DNA from: Geodermatophilus normandii
Lineage (GTDB): Bacteria; Actinomycetota; Actinomycetes; Mycobacteriales; Geodermatophilaceae
Length of the DNA: 64,000 bases
Assembly (NCBI RefSeq): GCF_003182485.1
Contig: NZ_QGTX01000001.1
Location: forward strand, 4,054,001 to 4,118,000
Direction of reading: 5' to 3'
Made by a program: the position numbers and the translations under genes. The notes under the pieces were generated by a model, which was not told the DNA's origin, made no database searches, and was given only the letters and a program-made list of their open reading frames with translations. The number at the start of each line of letters is the position of its first letter. The stretch's first letter is position 1. Of the stretch, positions 17,458 through 25,421 are shown piece after piece.

Positions 17458-19105
17458 TCACGCCAGCCGCCCCGCGCTCCCGATCCGCCAGCCGTCGGGC
17501 CCGGGCACCAGGACCATCGCGACCGCGACCTCGCCGCGGCCGGGTTCGGTGCGCAGCGGCGGGCCGTCAGGAGCCGAGGCGGGCACCACCTCGCAGTCCG
17601 GCCTGCTGTCGACCAGGCGCACCTGCACCGCCCCGTCAGGAGCCGGCCCGGCCGTCACCGTCACCCCGGACACCGACGGGGCGAAGCCGCGCAGCACCTC
17701 ACCGGCAGCGCCGAGGGCCTGCAGGTACGCGCGGTCGGCGGCCAGCAGCGGACTACCGGCCGCGTGGACCTGCTCGAGCAGTGCGGCGTCCCCGGTCGCG
17801 AAGGCCCGCGCGCGGCGCGCGTAGAGCTCCGTGAGGACGGCGGTCCAGTCGGCCGCGGTGGGCGGCGCGGCGGGCGGCGCGGAGGACGCCGGGGGTGGGG
17901 CGGGCGGCGCGGAGGACGCCGGGGGTGGGGCGGGCGGCGCGGAGGACGCCGGGGGTGGGGTCGCAGCGGCCCTGTCCGCTGCCGCCGGGGCGGCTCCCCC
18001 ACCCGGCCCCGAGCGCGTCAGCGCCAGCCCGAGCGCCACCGCGCCGAGCACCAGGGCCGTGACCGCGATCCCGGCGGCGGCCCGGCGGGCCAGGAGCCCG
18101 GCCGCTCCCCACGACCGGTCGCGCCGTGTCCGCACCTCCGGGGGTGCCTCGCGGCGGTGTCGCGCAGGCACCCGGTGGGTGAGCTCCGTCCGCGGCCCCC
18201 GGCCGGTCCGGGCCAGGTCGGCGTCGGGGACCCCCGAGGTGGGCAGCCGCACCGGTTCGGGCCGGCAGGCGTGCCGCAGGTCCAGGGCGAACGCCGCGGC
18301 CGACCCCCGCGCATGCGGATCGACCGCCAGGCCGCGGGCGACCACGTCCAGCAGGGCCGGTGGCGTGCCGGGGGCCAGCTCGGCCAGGTCGGGCAGTTCG
18401 CCGGTCGCGGCGACGGCGAGCGTGTCGGCAGGCGTCGCGGCGTTCCACGGCGGGACGCCGGTCAGCGCGTGGAAGGCCGCCGCCGCGACGCCGAACACGT
18501 CGGAGGCCGGGCCCGGTGCACCGCCGCGGGCGACAGCGGGGTCGACGTAGGCGGGCGTCACCTCGCCGGCGGCGTCCTCGCCCAGCACCCGCGCGACGCC
18601 GAGGTCGGTGAGCACCGGCCGGCCCTCGGCGGTGAACACCACGTTGCCCGGGGACAGGTCGCCGTGGACGACGCCCTGCTCGTGCGCGCACGCCAGGGCC
18701 GCGGCCACCGGGGCCAGCGCGGTCACCACCTCCCCGGGACGCAGTCGCCTCCGCCGGGCCAGCAGCGCCGCCAGGCTGCCGCCCTCGAGCAGGTCGAGCA
18801 CGAGGGCGACGCGGGCGGGGCCGCCGCGCCGGGGCTGGTGCACCACCTCGTGCAGCCGGACGAGGTGCGGGTGGTCGAGGGCACCGAGGAGCGCCGCCTC
18901 GCGCGCCTGCCGCTCGCCGTCCCCGGCGACGAGCAGCTTGACGGCCACCGGAGGGCCGCCGTCCCGCGGCAGGGCCCGCCAGACCTCGCCGGACCCCCGC
19001 GGCCGAGCAACCGCTCGAGCCGGTAGCCGGGCACGGCGGGGGCTGCGGGGCAGCGCCGGAGGAGGCATCCGGCGGCGCGTCACCGGGGTCGGGAGAAGCA
19101 GGCAC
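17458..19105 (-). CDS. Serine/threonine protein kinase, N-lobe interrupted by two single-base shifts
   Basis: A membrane-anchored Hanks-type kinase: kinase domain, basic juxtamembrane linker, one membrane helix, a PPPASSAPPA repeat linker and an extracytoplasmic domain of about 120 residues. Visible motifs are VAVKLL, HGDLSPGNVVF (in place of HRDLKPxN) and LTDLGVAR (in place of DFG). The frame holding these lacks a glycine loop start. The missing MPGYRLERLLGRGG is in another frame at 19034-18999, and a leaderless start (-10 TACGGT at 19113-19118, GTG at 19105) is in the third. Adding one G in the run at 19038-19042 and one C at 18994-18998 restores one frame reading GRGGSGEVWRAL. It is either sequencing error or a recent pseudogene. 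Confidence 0.75.
17871..17960. repeat. Three perfect 30-bp tandem repeats in the kinase gene
   Basis: Units 17871-17900, 17901-17930 and 17931-17960 are identical and encode the decapeptide PPPASSAPPA three times. They form the extracellular linker just after the membrane helix. Confidence 0.95.
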
Positions 19106-19112
19106 GGCGGGG

Positions 19113-19118
19113 ACCGTA
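19113..19118 (-). promoter_or_regulatory. -10 hexamer TACGGT of the kinase gene
   Basis: On the minus strand TACGGT ends 7 nt before the GTG at 19105. It supports an original kinase start there. Confidence 0.45.
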
Positions 19119-19211
19119 GGCGGACGGGCCCCGTCGGTGTCCCGTTCGTCCACAGGCCCGGGAGTCGTCCACAGGCCAGGTCCCGGACGGGTGGGCGTGG
19201 CCGCCTGCCCC

Positions 19212-19217
19212 TAGGTT
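19212..19217 (+). promoter_or_regulatory. -10 hexamer TAGGTT, leaderless start
   Basis: TAGGTT ends 7 nt before the ATG at 19225 of the flavin oxidoreductase. Confidence 0.55.
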
Positions 19218-19224
19218 CGGAGCC

Positions 19225-20484
19225 ATGCCGCTGCCCGCCCGTGCCGAGGTCGTCGTCGTGGGGGCGGGTCTGGCCGGGCTGTCGGTGGCCACCCGGCTGG
19301 TCGCGGCGGGCTGTGACGTGCACGTCCTGGAGGCCGCCGCGCACGCGGGTGGGCGGCTGGCCACCGAGCGGGTGGACGGCTTCGTGGTCGACCGGGGCTT
19401 CCAGGTGTTCAACACCGGCTACCCCCGCGCCGCCGACCTCGACCTGCCCGCCCTCGACCTCGGCTTCTTCACCCCGGGAGCCGTGGTGCGGGTCGGGGAC
19501 CGGGCGCACCGGGTGGCCGACCCCCGCCGGCGGCCGTCGGCGCTGGCCGACACCCTGCGCGCGCCGCTGGGCTCCCTGCGGCACAAGGTCGCCATCGCCG
19601 CCTTCTCGGCACGGGCGGGCTACTGGCCGGTCTCCCGGTTGCTGGCCGCCCGCGAGACCTCGGCCGCGGTCCACCTGCGGCGGGCCGGCGTCGGGGAGGT
19701 GGCGCTGCAGCGCTTCTTCGGCCCGTTCCTCGCCGGCGTGCTGCTCGAGGACCGGCTCGAGACCTCCAGCCGTTACCTCGACCTGCTCTGGCGCAGCTTC
19801 GCCCGCGGCGGGACGGCGCTACCGGCGCGGGGCATCCAGGCCATCGGCGAGCAACTGGCCGCACGGGTCGGCGAGGAACGCGTCCACCACGGCGTGCGCG
19901 TCACCGCGGCGTCCGGGACCTCGGTCGACAGCGACGCCGGCCGGGTGCGCGCCGACGCCGTCGTCGTGGCCACCGATCCCGGCACCGCCGCCGGCCTCGT
20001 CCCGGCCGTCGAGGCCGCCGCTCCCCGGCAGGTGACGACGCACTACCACGTGCTGCCGGCCTCGCCCTGGACCGAGCCGCTCATCGTCCTCGGGACGCCG
20101 GACGGGCAGCTGGTCAACAGCGTGGTGCTCAGCGACGCGCAGCCGGCCTACTCCCCCGACGGCCGCGCCCTGGTCGCCAGCAGCACGCTCGCCCCGACCC
20201 GGGCGGCGGAGGTGCGCGACGAGGTGGCCCGGCTGCACGACGTCGCGGCGGGCGACCTCGAGCACCTGACCACGGTGACCGTGACCGGCGCGCAGCCGGC
20301 CGCGCTGCCCCCGCTCCGGCATCGACGTCCGGTCGACCTCGGCGGCGGCCTCTACGTCTGCGGGGACCACCGGGACACCCCGTCGATCCAGGGCGCCATG
20401 GCCAGCGGCCGGCGCACCGCGGCGGCGGTGCTGCGGGCGCTGCGGTCCCCTGCCCGGCGCGACGACCGGCCGGGGGCCGCCTGA
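19225..20484 (+). CDS. FAD-dependent amine-oxidase/desaturase-like oxidoreductase
   Basis: A 419-residue flavoprotein of the NAD(P)/FAD amine-oxidase superfamily. The N-terminal dinucleotide motif VVVVGAGLAGLSVA (about 9-22), the EAAAHAGGRLAT segment binding FAD ribose, and the C-terminal GGGLYVCGDHRDTPSIQGA (about 373-391) are characteristic. The closest groups are the protoporphyrinogen-oxidase and phytoene-desaturase-like proteins, but no substrate can be assigned. Its stop overlaps the next ATG by one base (TGATG), so it is coupled to the peptidase E-like gene. Divergent from the kinase gene. Confidence 0.88.
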   Translation: MPLPARAEVVVVGAGLAGLSVATRLVAAGCDVHVLEAAAHAGGRLATERVDGFVVDRGFQVFNTGYPRAADLDLPALDLGFFTPGAVVRVGDRAHRVADPRRRPSALADTLRAPLGSLRHKVAIAAFSARAGYWPVSRLLAARETSAAVHLRRAGVGEVALQRFFGPFLAGVLLEDRLETSSRYLDLLWRSFARGGTALPARGIQAIGEQLAARVGEERVHHGVRVTAASGTSVDSDAGRVRADAVVVATDPGTAAGLVPAVEAAAPRQVTTHYHVLPASPWTEPLIVLGTPDGQLVNSVVLSDAQPAYSPDGRALVASSTLAPTRAAEVRDEVARLHDVAAGDLEHLTTVTVTGAQPAALPPLRHRRPVDLGGGLYVCGDHRDTPSIQGAMASGRRTAAAVLRALRSPARRDDRPGAA

Positions 20485-21218
20485 TGCCCGCGACCTCGCC
20501 GACGATCCTGGCCACCAGCATCGGCTTCGACTCCCGCGGCCGCGGCCCCTACGACTGGGCTCCGGGCCCGGTGTTCGACCTGGCCGCCGAGCTCGCCGGG
20601 GCGCCCGAGCAGCCCCGGCTGTGCCACCTCGGGACCGCCACCGGGGACGACCCCGCCCGCATCGCCGGGGTCTACGGCGCGTTCGCCGGCAGCCGCGTGC
20701 GGGTCAGCCACCTGAGCCTGTTCCCGATGCCGACCGTCCCCGACGTGCGGGCGCACCTGCTCGCCCAGGACGTCATCTGGGTCGGCGGCGGCAGCGTCGC
20801 CAACCTGCTCGCCGTCTGGCGCGTGCACGGCCTCGACGAGGTGCTGGCCGAGTGCTGGCGCGCCGGGGTGGTGCTCGGTGGGGTGTCGGCGGGCTCGCTG
20901 TGCTGGCACGTCGGCGGCACCACCGACTCCTACGGCCCCGACCTGCGGCCGGTCACCGACGGCCTGGGGCTGATCCCGACCTCCAACGGCGTGCACCACG
21001 ACTCCGAGGAGCAGCGCCGGCCGCTCTACCAGCGCCTGGTCGCCGACGGGACGCTGCCGGCCGGGCACGCCACCGACGACGGCGTGGGTCTGGTCTACCG
21101 CGGCACCGCGCTGGCCGAGGTGGTCGCCGACCGGCCCGGCAAGGCGGCCTACCGGGTCGAGCGCGGTCCCGACGGCACCGCCGTCGAGACCCGCATCGAG
21201 CCCCGGCGGCTGCGCTGA
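20484..21218 (+). CDS. Peptidase E-like (S51) protein
   Basis: The 244-residue protein has the S51 fold of class I glutamine-amidotransferase ancestry. The nucleophile Ser is in the elbow [11 protein letters not shown] (about 133-143), preceded by [12 protein letters not shown] (about 93-104), where the motif binds the Asp-X substrate. [10 protein letters not shown] and [11 protein letters not shown] supply the His and acid positions. Peptidase E hydrolyses Asp-X dipeptides, while cyanophycinase is a relative. Translation is coupled to the preceding flavoenzyme, which is an unusual partner. Confidence 0.88.
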   Translation: MPATSPTILATSIGFDSRGRGPYDWAPGPVFDLAAELAGAPEQPRLCHLGTATGDDPARIAGVYGAFAGSRVRVSHLSLFPMPTVPDVRAHLLAQDVIWVGGGSVANLLAVWRVHGLDEVLAECWRAGVVLGGVSAGSLCWHVGGTTDSYGPDLRPVTDGLGLIPTSNGVHHDSEEQRRPLYQRLVADGTLPAGHATDDGVGLVYRGTALAEVVADRPGKAAYRVERGPDGTAVETRIEPRRLR

Positions 21219-21227
21219 GGACCGGCC

Positions 21228-21233
21228 TAGGCT
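21228..21233 (+). promoter_or_regulatory. -10 hexamer TAGGCT of lipB
   Basis: TAGGCT ends 7 nt before the GTG at 21241, only 9 nt after the preceding stop codon, so lipB probably has its own leaderless promoter. Confidence 0.55.
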
Positions 21234-21240
21234 GGGGACC

Positions 21241-21900
21241 GTGACCGAGTTGCGCGTCGTCCGGGCCGGCACCGTCCCCTACGAGGAGGCGTGGGCGCGC
21301 CAGCGGGAGATCCACGCCGCCCGGGTCGCCGGTGAGGGGCCGGACACCCTGCTGCTGCTCGAGCACCCGTCGGTCTACACGGCGGGCCGGCGCACGGAGC
21401 CGCACGAGCGCCCGTTCGACGGCACGCCCGTCGTCGACGTCGACCGCGGCGGCAAGATCACCTGGCACGGGCCCGGTCAGCTGGTCGGCTACCCGATCGT
21501 CGCGCTGCCCGACCCGGTCGACGTCGTCGCGCACGTGCGCCGGCTCGAGGACGCGCTCATGCAGGTGTGCGGCTCCCTCGGCGTGGAGACCGTGCGCGTC
21601 GACGGCCGCAGCGGGGTGTGGCTGCCCGCCGACGCCCCCGGCCCGGACAGCCGGTTCCGGCCGGAGCGCAAGATCGCCGCCATCGGCGTGCGCGTCGCCC
21701 GCGGCGTGACCATGCACGGCTTCGCGCTCAACTGCGATCCCGACCTCGGGGCGTTCGGCGCGATCGTGCCCTGCGGCATCGCCGATGCCGGGGTCACCTC
21801 GCTGTCGGCCGAGCTGGGCCGCGACGTCCCCGTCGCCGAGGTGCTCGACGCGGTCGAGGCCGCGATGCGCCGGGTGCTCACCCTCACCCCGGCGGTCTGA
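21241..21900 (+). CDS. lipB: Octanoyltransferase (LipB)
   Basis: LipB moves octanoyl from acyl carrier protein to lipoyl domains, the first step of de novo lipoate attachment. The 219-residue length is typical. Motifs are [14 protein letters not shown] (about 36-49), [17 protein letters not shown] (about 70-86), the Lys of [10 protein letters not shown] (about 143) and the catalytic Cys of [14 protein letters not shown] (about 179). Targets in this window are the lipoyl domains of the E2 protein. The gene lies in the lipB-lipA block. Confidence 0.95.
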   Translation: MTELRVVRAGTVPYEEAWARQREIHAARVAGEGPDTLLLLEHPSVYTAGRRTEPHERPFDGTPVVDVDRGGKITWHGPGQLVGYPIVALPDPVDVVAHVRRLEDALMQVCGSLGVETVRVDGRSGVWLPADAPGPDSRFRPERKIAAIGVRVARGVTMHGFALNCDPDLGAFGAIVPCGIADAGVTSLSAELGRDVPVAEVLDAVEAAMRRVLTLTPAV

Positions 21901-21908
21901 CCCGCACC

Positions 21909-22292
21909 GTGCCCGGCCTGCCGCACAGCACCTACGTCAGCCTGACCACCTTCCGCCGCACCGGGCAGCCGGTGTCCACGCCGGTGTGGGCCGCGCCCGA
22001 CGGCGAGGACCTGGTGGTGTGGACCCGCGCCGACTCCGGGAAGGTCAAGCGGCTGCGGCACACCCCGCGGGTCACCGTGGCGCCCTGCGACGTCCGCGGG
22101 CGGGTGCGCGGTCCCGCCGTCGAGGCCACCGCCGGGTTCGTCGACCGCGCCGACCGGCCGCGGGCGCTCGCGGCACTCCGCCGCACCTACGGCTGGCGCT
22201 TCCAGGCCGGGTACGTCACCTCGCGGCTGTGGGCCCGCCTGACGAGGCCGGGCACCGAGCGGCACGAGATCCTGCGCATCCGTCCCTCCTGA
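21909..22292 (+). CDS. PPOX-class F420/FMN-dependent oxidoreductase
   Basis: A 127-residue split-barrel flavin/deazaflavin protein. The N-terminal THE-type pattern is YVSLTTFRRTGQPVSTPVW (about 9-27), followed by LVVWTRADSGKVKRLRHTP and VTVAPCDVRGRVRG, as in the actinobacterial PPOX F420 family TIGR03666. Substrate unknown. The GTG at 21909 lies 8 nt after lipB, so it is probably cotranscribed. It converges with leuS, and a shared terminator hairpin overlaps its last codons. Confidence 0.88.
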   Translation: MPGLPHSTYVSLTTFRRTGQPVSTPVWAAPDGEDLVVWTRADSGKVKRLRHTPRVTVAPCDVRGRVRGPAVEATAGFVDRADRPRALAALRRTYGWRFQAGYVTSRLWARLTRPGTERHEILRIRPS

Positions 22293-22313
22293 CCGACGAG
22301 GCCAGGAGGGACG
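22281..22313. terminator. Bidirectional 11-bp hairpin between the PPOX gene and leuS
   Basis: 22281-22291 pairs with 22303-22313. The arms overlap the last codons of the plus-strand gene and sit just beyond the leuS stop at 22319. Confidence 0.65.
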
Positions 22314-22318
22314 GCGCC

Positions 22319-25210
22319 TCAGCCGACGACGAAGTTGACCAGCCGCCCGGGCACCGCGACGACGCGCCGGACCGTCTTCCCGGCCAGCTGCGCGGCGACC
22401 CGCTCGTCCTCCCGCGCCGCCGCCTCCAGCGCCGCGGCGTCGGCGTCGGTCGGCACGGTCACCTGCGCGCGCACCTTGCCGTTGACCTGGACGGCGACCT
22501 GCACGGTGTCCTCGAGCAGCCACTGCTCGTCGGCCACCGGGAACGGCGCCCAGGCGACCGAGTCGGAGTGACCCAGCCGCGCCCACAGCTCCTCGGCCAG
22601 GTGCGGGGCCAGCGGCGCCACCAGCAGCACCAGCGGCTCGGCCACCGACCGCGGCACGGGCGCGTCGGCGCCGTAGGCCGCGGTCAGCGCGTTGGTCAGC
22701 TCCGCGATCCGGGCGATGGCCACGTTGAACCGCAGCGTCGCCATGCCGTCGCGCACCCCGGCGACGGCCTTGTGCAGCGCCCGCAGCACGTCGTCGGAGG
22801 GGGTGGCGTCGTCGGCCCGGACCGCGCCGGTCTGCTCGTCGACGACGACGCGCCAGATCCGCTGCAGCAGCCGCTGCGACCCGACCACGGCCTTGGTGTC
22901 CCACGGCCGGGACTGCTCCAGAGGCCCGGTCGACATCTCGTACACCCGGAACGTGTCCGCGCCGTACGCGCCGATCATCTCGTCGGGCGTGACCATGTTC
23001 TTCAGGGACTTGCCGATCTTCCCGTACTCGCGGGTGACCGGCTTGCCCTCGAAGAAGAACCGCCCGTCCTCCTCGACCACCTCGGCGGCGGGCACGTAGA
23101 AGCCGCGCTCGTCGGTGTAGGCGTAGGCCGAGATGTAGCCCTGGTTGACCAGCCGCCGGAACGGCTCCTCGCTGGAGACGTAGCCCAGGTCGTGCAGCAC
23201 CTTGTGCCAGAACCGGGCGTAGAGCAGGTGCAGGACCGCGTGCTCCATGCCGCCGACGTAGAGGTCCACCCCGCCGACGTCGCCGGGCGCGCGCGGGCCC
23301 AGCCAGTAGCGCTCCAGCTCCGGGTCGACCATCTGCGCGTCGTCACCCGGGTCCAGGTAGCGCAGGTAGTACCAGCAGGAGCCCGCCCAGTTGGGCATCG
23401 TGTTGGTCTCGCGGCGGTAGGGCTTCACGCCGTCGCCCAGGTCGAGCTCGACGGTCGTCCACTCGCTCACCCGCGACAGCGGCGGCTCGGGCACCGACGT
23501 GGCGTCGTCGTCGGCGAAGGTCTTCGGCGAGTAGTCGTCGACGTCGGGCAGCAGCACCGGCAGCAGCGACTCGGGCACCGCGCGCGGCAGGCCGTCGGCG
23601 TCGTAGACGACCGGGAACGGCTCGCCCCAGTAGCGCTGCCGGCTGAACAGCCAGTCGCGCAGCTTGTAGGTGGTCGTCGCCTCGCCGTGCCCGGAGGCCA
23701 CCAGCCAGTCGGTCATCGTGGCGATGGCGGCGGCCTTGTCGGTCAGCCCGTCCAGCGACACCCGCTCGTTCGACGAGTTGATCATCGCGCCGCTGCCGGT
23801 GTACGCGCCGCCGTCGAAGTCGGCGGGCGGCTGCACCGTGCGCACCACCGGCAGGCCGAACGCCTCGGCGAACTCCCAGTCGCGGGTGTCCTCGCCGGGG
23901 ACGGCCATGATCGCGCCGGTCCCGTAGCCGGTCAGCACGTAGTCGGCGATGAAGACCGGCAGCTCTCCGCCGGTGACCGGGTTGGTGGCGGTGACACCCA
24001 GCCACACGCCGGTCTTCTCGCGGCTCTCGTTCTGCCGGTCGAGCTCCGAGCGCCGGGAGGCCTGCCGCTGGTAGGCCTCCACGGCCTCGCGCGGGGTCGC
24101 CGCGCCGATGGTCCACCGGGGGTCGGTGCCGTCGGGCCACGCGTCGGCGGTCAGCTCCGCGACCAGCGGGTGCTCGGGCGCCAGCACCACGTACGTGGCG
24201 CCGAACAGCGTGTCCGGGCGGGTGGTGAAGACCTCGATGGTCCGCTCCCCGGCCGCGAAGCGGATGCGGGCGCCGGTCGAGCGGCCGATCCAGTTGCGCT
24301 GCATCTGCTTGACCGAGTCCGACCAGTCCAGCCGGTCGAGGTCGGCCAGCAGCCGCTCGGCGTAGGCGGTGATCCGCATCATCCACTGGGTCAGCGGGCG
24401 CCGGAACACCGGGAAGTTGCCGCGCTCGGAGCGGCCGTCGGGGGTGACCTCCTCGTTGGAGAGCACCGTGCCCAGGCCCGGGCACCAGTTGACCGGCGCC
24501 TCGTGGAGGTAGGCCAGCCGGTGGTCGTCGACGACCTTCCGCTTGTCGACGTCGGACAGCTCCGCCCACGGCCGCCCCGACGGGTTGGTGCCGGGCGCGG
24601 GCTCGCGGGTGCCGGCGTCCAGCTCGGCCACCAGCTCCTCGACCGGGCGGGCCCTGCCGGCCTCCTCGTCGAACCAGGCGCCGAAGATCTTCAGGAAGAT
24701 CCACTGGGTCCACCGGTAGTAGCCCGGGTCGATCGTGGCGAAGGTGCGCCGCTCGTCGTGGTCGACCCCCAGGCGGCGCAGCTGCGCCCGGATCGCCGCG
24801 ATGTTGGCCTCGGTGGTGATCCGCGGGTGCTGGCCGGTCTGCACCGCGTACTGCTCGGCGGGCAGGCCGAAGGCGTCGTAGCCCATCGGGTGCAGCACGT
24901 TGTCGCCGTCCATGCGGCGGAACCGGCTGGTGACGTCGGTGCCCAGGTACCCCAGGGGGTGCCCGACGTGCAGGCCCGCACCCGAGGGGTACGGGAACAT
25001 GTCCATGAGGAAGGCCTTGGGACGGTCGGCGACCCGGTCGAAGCCCGCCGAGAGCCGCCCCACGGGGTTGGGCGTGTGGAACGTCCCCTCCCGCTCCCAC
25101 CGGTCCTGCCACTCCAGCTCGATCCGCTGGGCCAGGGCCGGGGTGTAGCGGTGCGGGGGGACGCCCTCCTCGGCCGGCTCGGTCGTGGGCTGGCTGGCCG
25201 TCTGGCTCAT
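22319..25210 (-). CDS. leuS: Leucyl-tRNA synthetase
   Basis: Class Ia synthetase charging tRNA-Leu, 963 residues, a normal bacterial length. The ATP-site HIGH equivalent is [14 protein letters not shown] (about 72-85), the second signature is [10 protein letters not shown] (about 730-739, KMSKS equivalent), and the editing (CP1) domain lies between with the [18 protein letters not shown] segment. The C-terminal anticodon and LeuRS-specific domains are intact. The ATG at 25210 follows a weak GGAG. It is preceded by a leader with a Leu-rich peptide and a terminator, so it is likely controlled by leucine or charged tRNA-Leu supply. Confidence 0.96.
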   Translation of the reverse strand: MSQTASQPTTEPAEEGVPPHRYTPALAQRIELEWQDRWEREGTFHTPNPVGRLSAGFDRVADRPKAFLMDMFPYPSGAGLHVGHPLGYLGTDVTSRFRRMDGDNVLHPMGYDAFGLPAEQYAVQTGQHPRITTEANIAAIRAQLRRLGVDHDERRTFATIDPGYYRWTQWIFLKIFGAWFDEEAGRARPVEELVAELDAGTREPAPGTNPSGRPWAELSDVDKRKVVDDHRLAYLHEAPVNWCPGLGTVLSNEEVTPDGRSERGNFPVFRRPLTQWMMRITAYAERLLADLDRLDWSDSVKQMQRNWIGRSTGARIRFAAGERTIEVFTTRPDTLFGATYVVLAPEHPLVAELTADAWPDGTDPRWTIGAATPREAVEAYQRQASRRSELDRQNESREKTGVWLGVTATNPVTGGELPVFIADYVLTGYGTGAIMAVPGEDTRDWEFAEAFGLPVVRTVQPPADFDGGAYTGSGAMINSSNERVSLDGLTDKAAAIATMTDWLVASGHGEATTTYKLRDWLFSRQRYWGEPFPVVYDADGLPRAVPESLLPVLLPDVDDYSPKTFADDDATSVPEPPLSRVSEWTTVELDLGDGVKPYRRETNTMPNWAGSCWYYLRYLDPGDDAQMVDPELERYWLGPRAPGDVGGVDLYVGGMEHAVLHLLYARFWHKVLHDLGYVSSEEPFRRLVNQGYISAYAYTDERGFYVPAAEVVEEDGRFFFEGKPVTREYGKIGKSLKNMVTPDEMIGAYGADTFRVYEMSTGPLEQSRPWDTKAVVGSQRLLQRIWRVVVDEQTGAVRADDATPSDDVLRALHKAVAGVRDGMATLRFNVAIARIAELTNALTAAYGADAPVPRSVAEPLVLLVAPLAPHLAEELWARLGHSDSVAWAPFPVADEQWLLEDTVQVAVQVNGKVRAQVTVPTDADAAALEAAAREDERVAAQLAGKTVRRVVAVPGRLVNFVVG

Positions 25211-25244
25211 CGCGGTGCTCCCGGGGTCATCCGTCGGCGGACAT

Positions 25245-25271
25245 GAAAAGACCCCTCGCGCAGGAGGGGTC
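25245..25271 (-). terminator. Intrinsic terminator in the leuS leader
   Basis: On the minus strand GACCCCT (25271-25265) pairs with AGGGGTC (25256-25250) and is followed by TTTTC, 34 nt before the leuS ATG. A U-tract terminator between promoter and coding region indicates transcription attenuation. Confidence 0.75.
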
Positions 25272-25319
25272 GCCGTGCTGCCTGAGAGGTCAGGTCAGCA
25301 CGGCCGCAGAAGCAGCCGT
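25272..25319 (-). promoter_or_regulatory. Two mutually exclusive leader hairpins of leuS
   Basis: Hairpin 1 pairs 25319-25312 with 25307-25300 (8 bp, one G-U) and holds the Leu codons in its stem and loop. Hairpin 2 pairs 25304-25296 with 25280-25272 plus an inner 5-bp stem. They share 25300-25304, so only one can form at a time. Both lie just ahead of the terminator. Confidence 0.6.
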
Positions 25320-25330
25320 CCGCCGGTCAC
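25295..25330 (-). CDS. leuS leader peptide (11 codons, three consecutive Leu)
   Basis: A GTG at 25330 opens an 11-codon frame, MTGGRLLLRPC, ending at TGA 25297-25295. Three successive leucine codons (CTG CTT CTG) occupy 25315-25307, and a TAGACT hexamer 6 nt upstream would give a leaderless start exactly at the GTG. Leader position, Leu run, following alternative hairpins and U-tract terminator match ribosome-mediated attenuation. The peptide itself has no expected function. Confidence 0.7.
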   Translation of the reverse strand: MTGGRLLLRPC

Positions 25331-25336
25331 ACCGCG

Positions 25337-25342
25337 AGTCTA
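25337..25342 (-). promoter_or_regulatory. -10 hexamer TAGACT of the leuS leader
   Basis: On the minus strand TAGACT ends 6 nt before the leader-peptide GTG. No clear -35 is seen. Confidence 0.55.
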
Positions 25343-25421
25343 GCGCCCGGCGACTCACCCGGAGGGGTCGGTCACGGGCGTCGGACTGCACTCCGGGGCC
25401 CCATCTGCCGTTGTCGGATCC

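Noticed and set aside
21785-25246. 1153-codon plus-strand open frame opposite leuS
   Set aside because: It is a mirror of leuS codons with His/Val/Gly/Arg-rich sequence and no domain. leuS is certain on the other strand.
25211-25342. T-box riboswitch upstream of leuS
   Set aside because: No AGGGTGGNACCGCG-like T-box or specifier-loop stem is present. The leader-peptide attenuator explains the features better.
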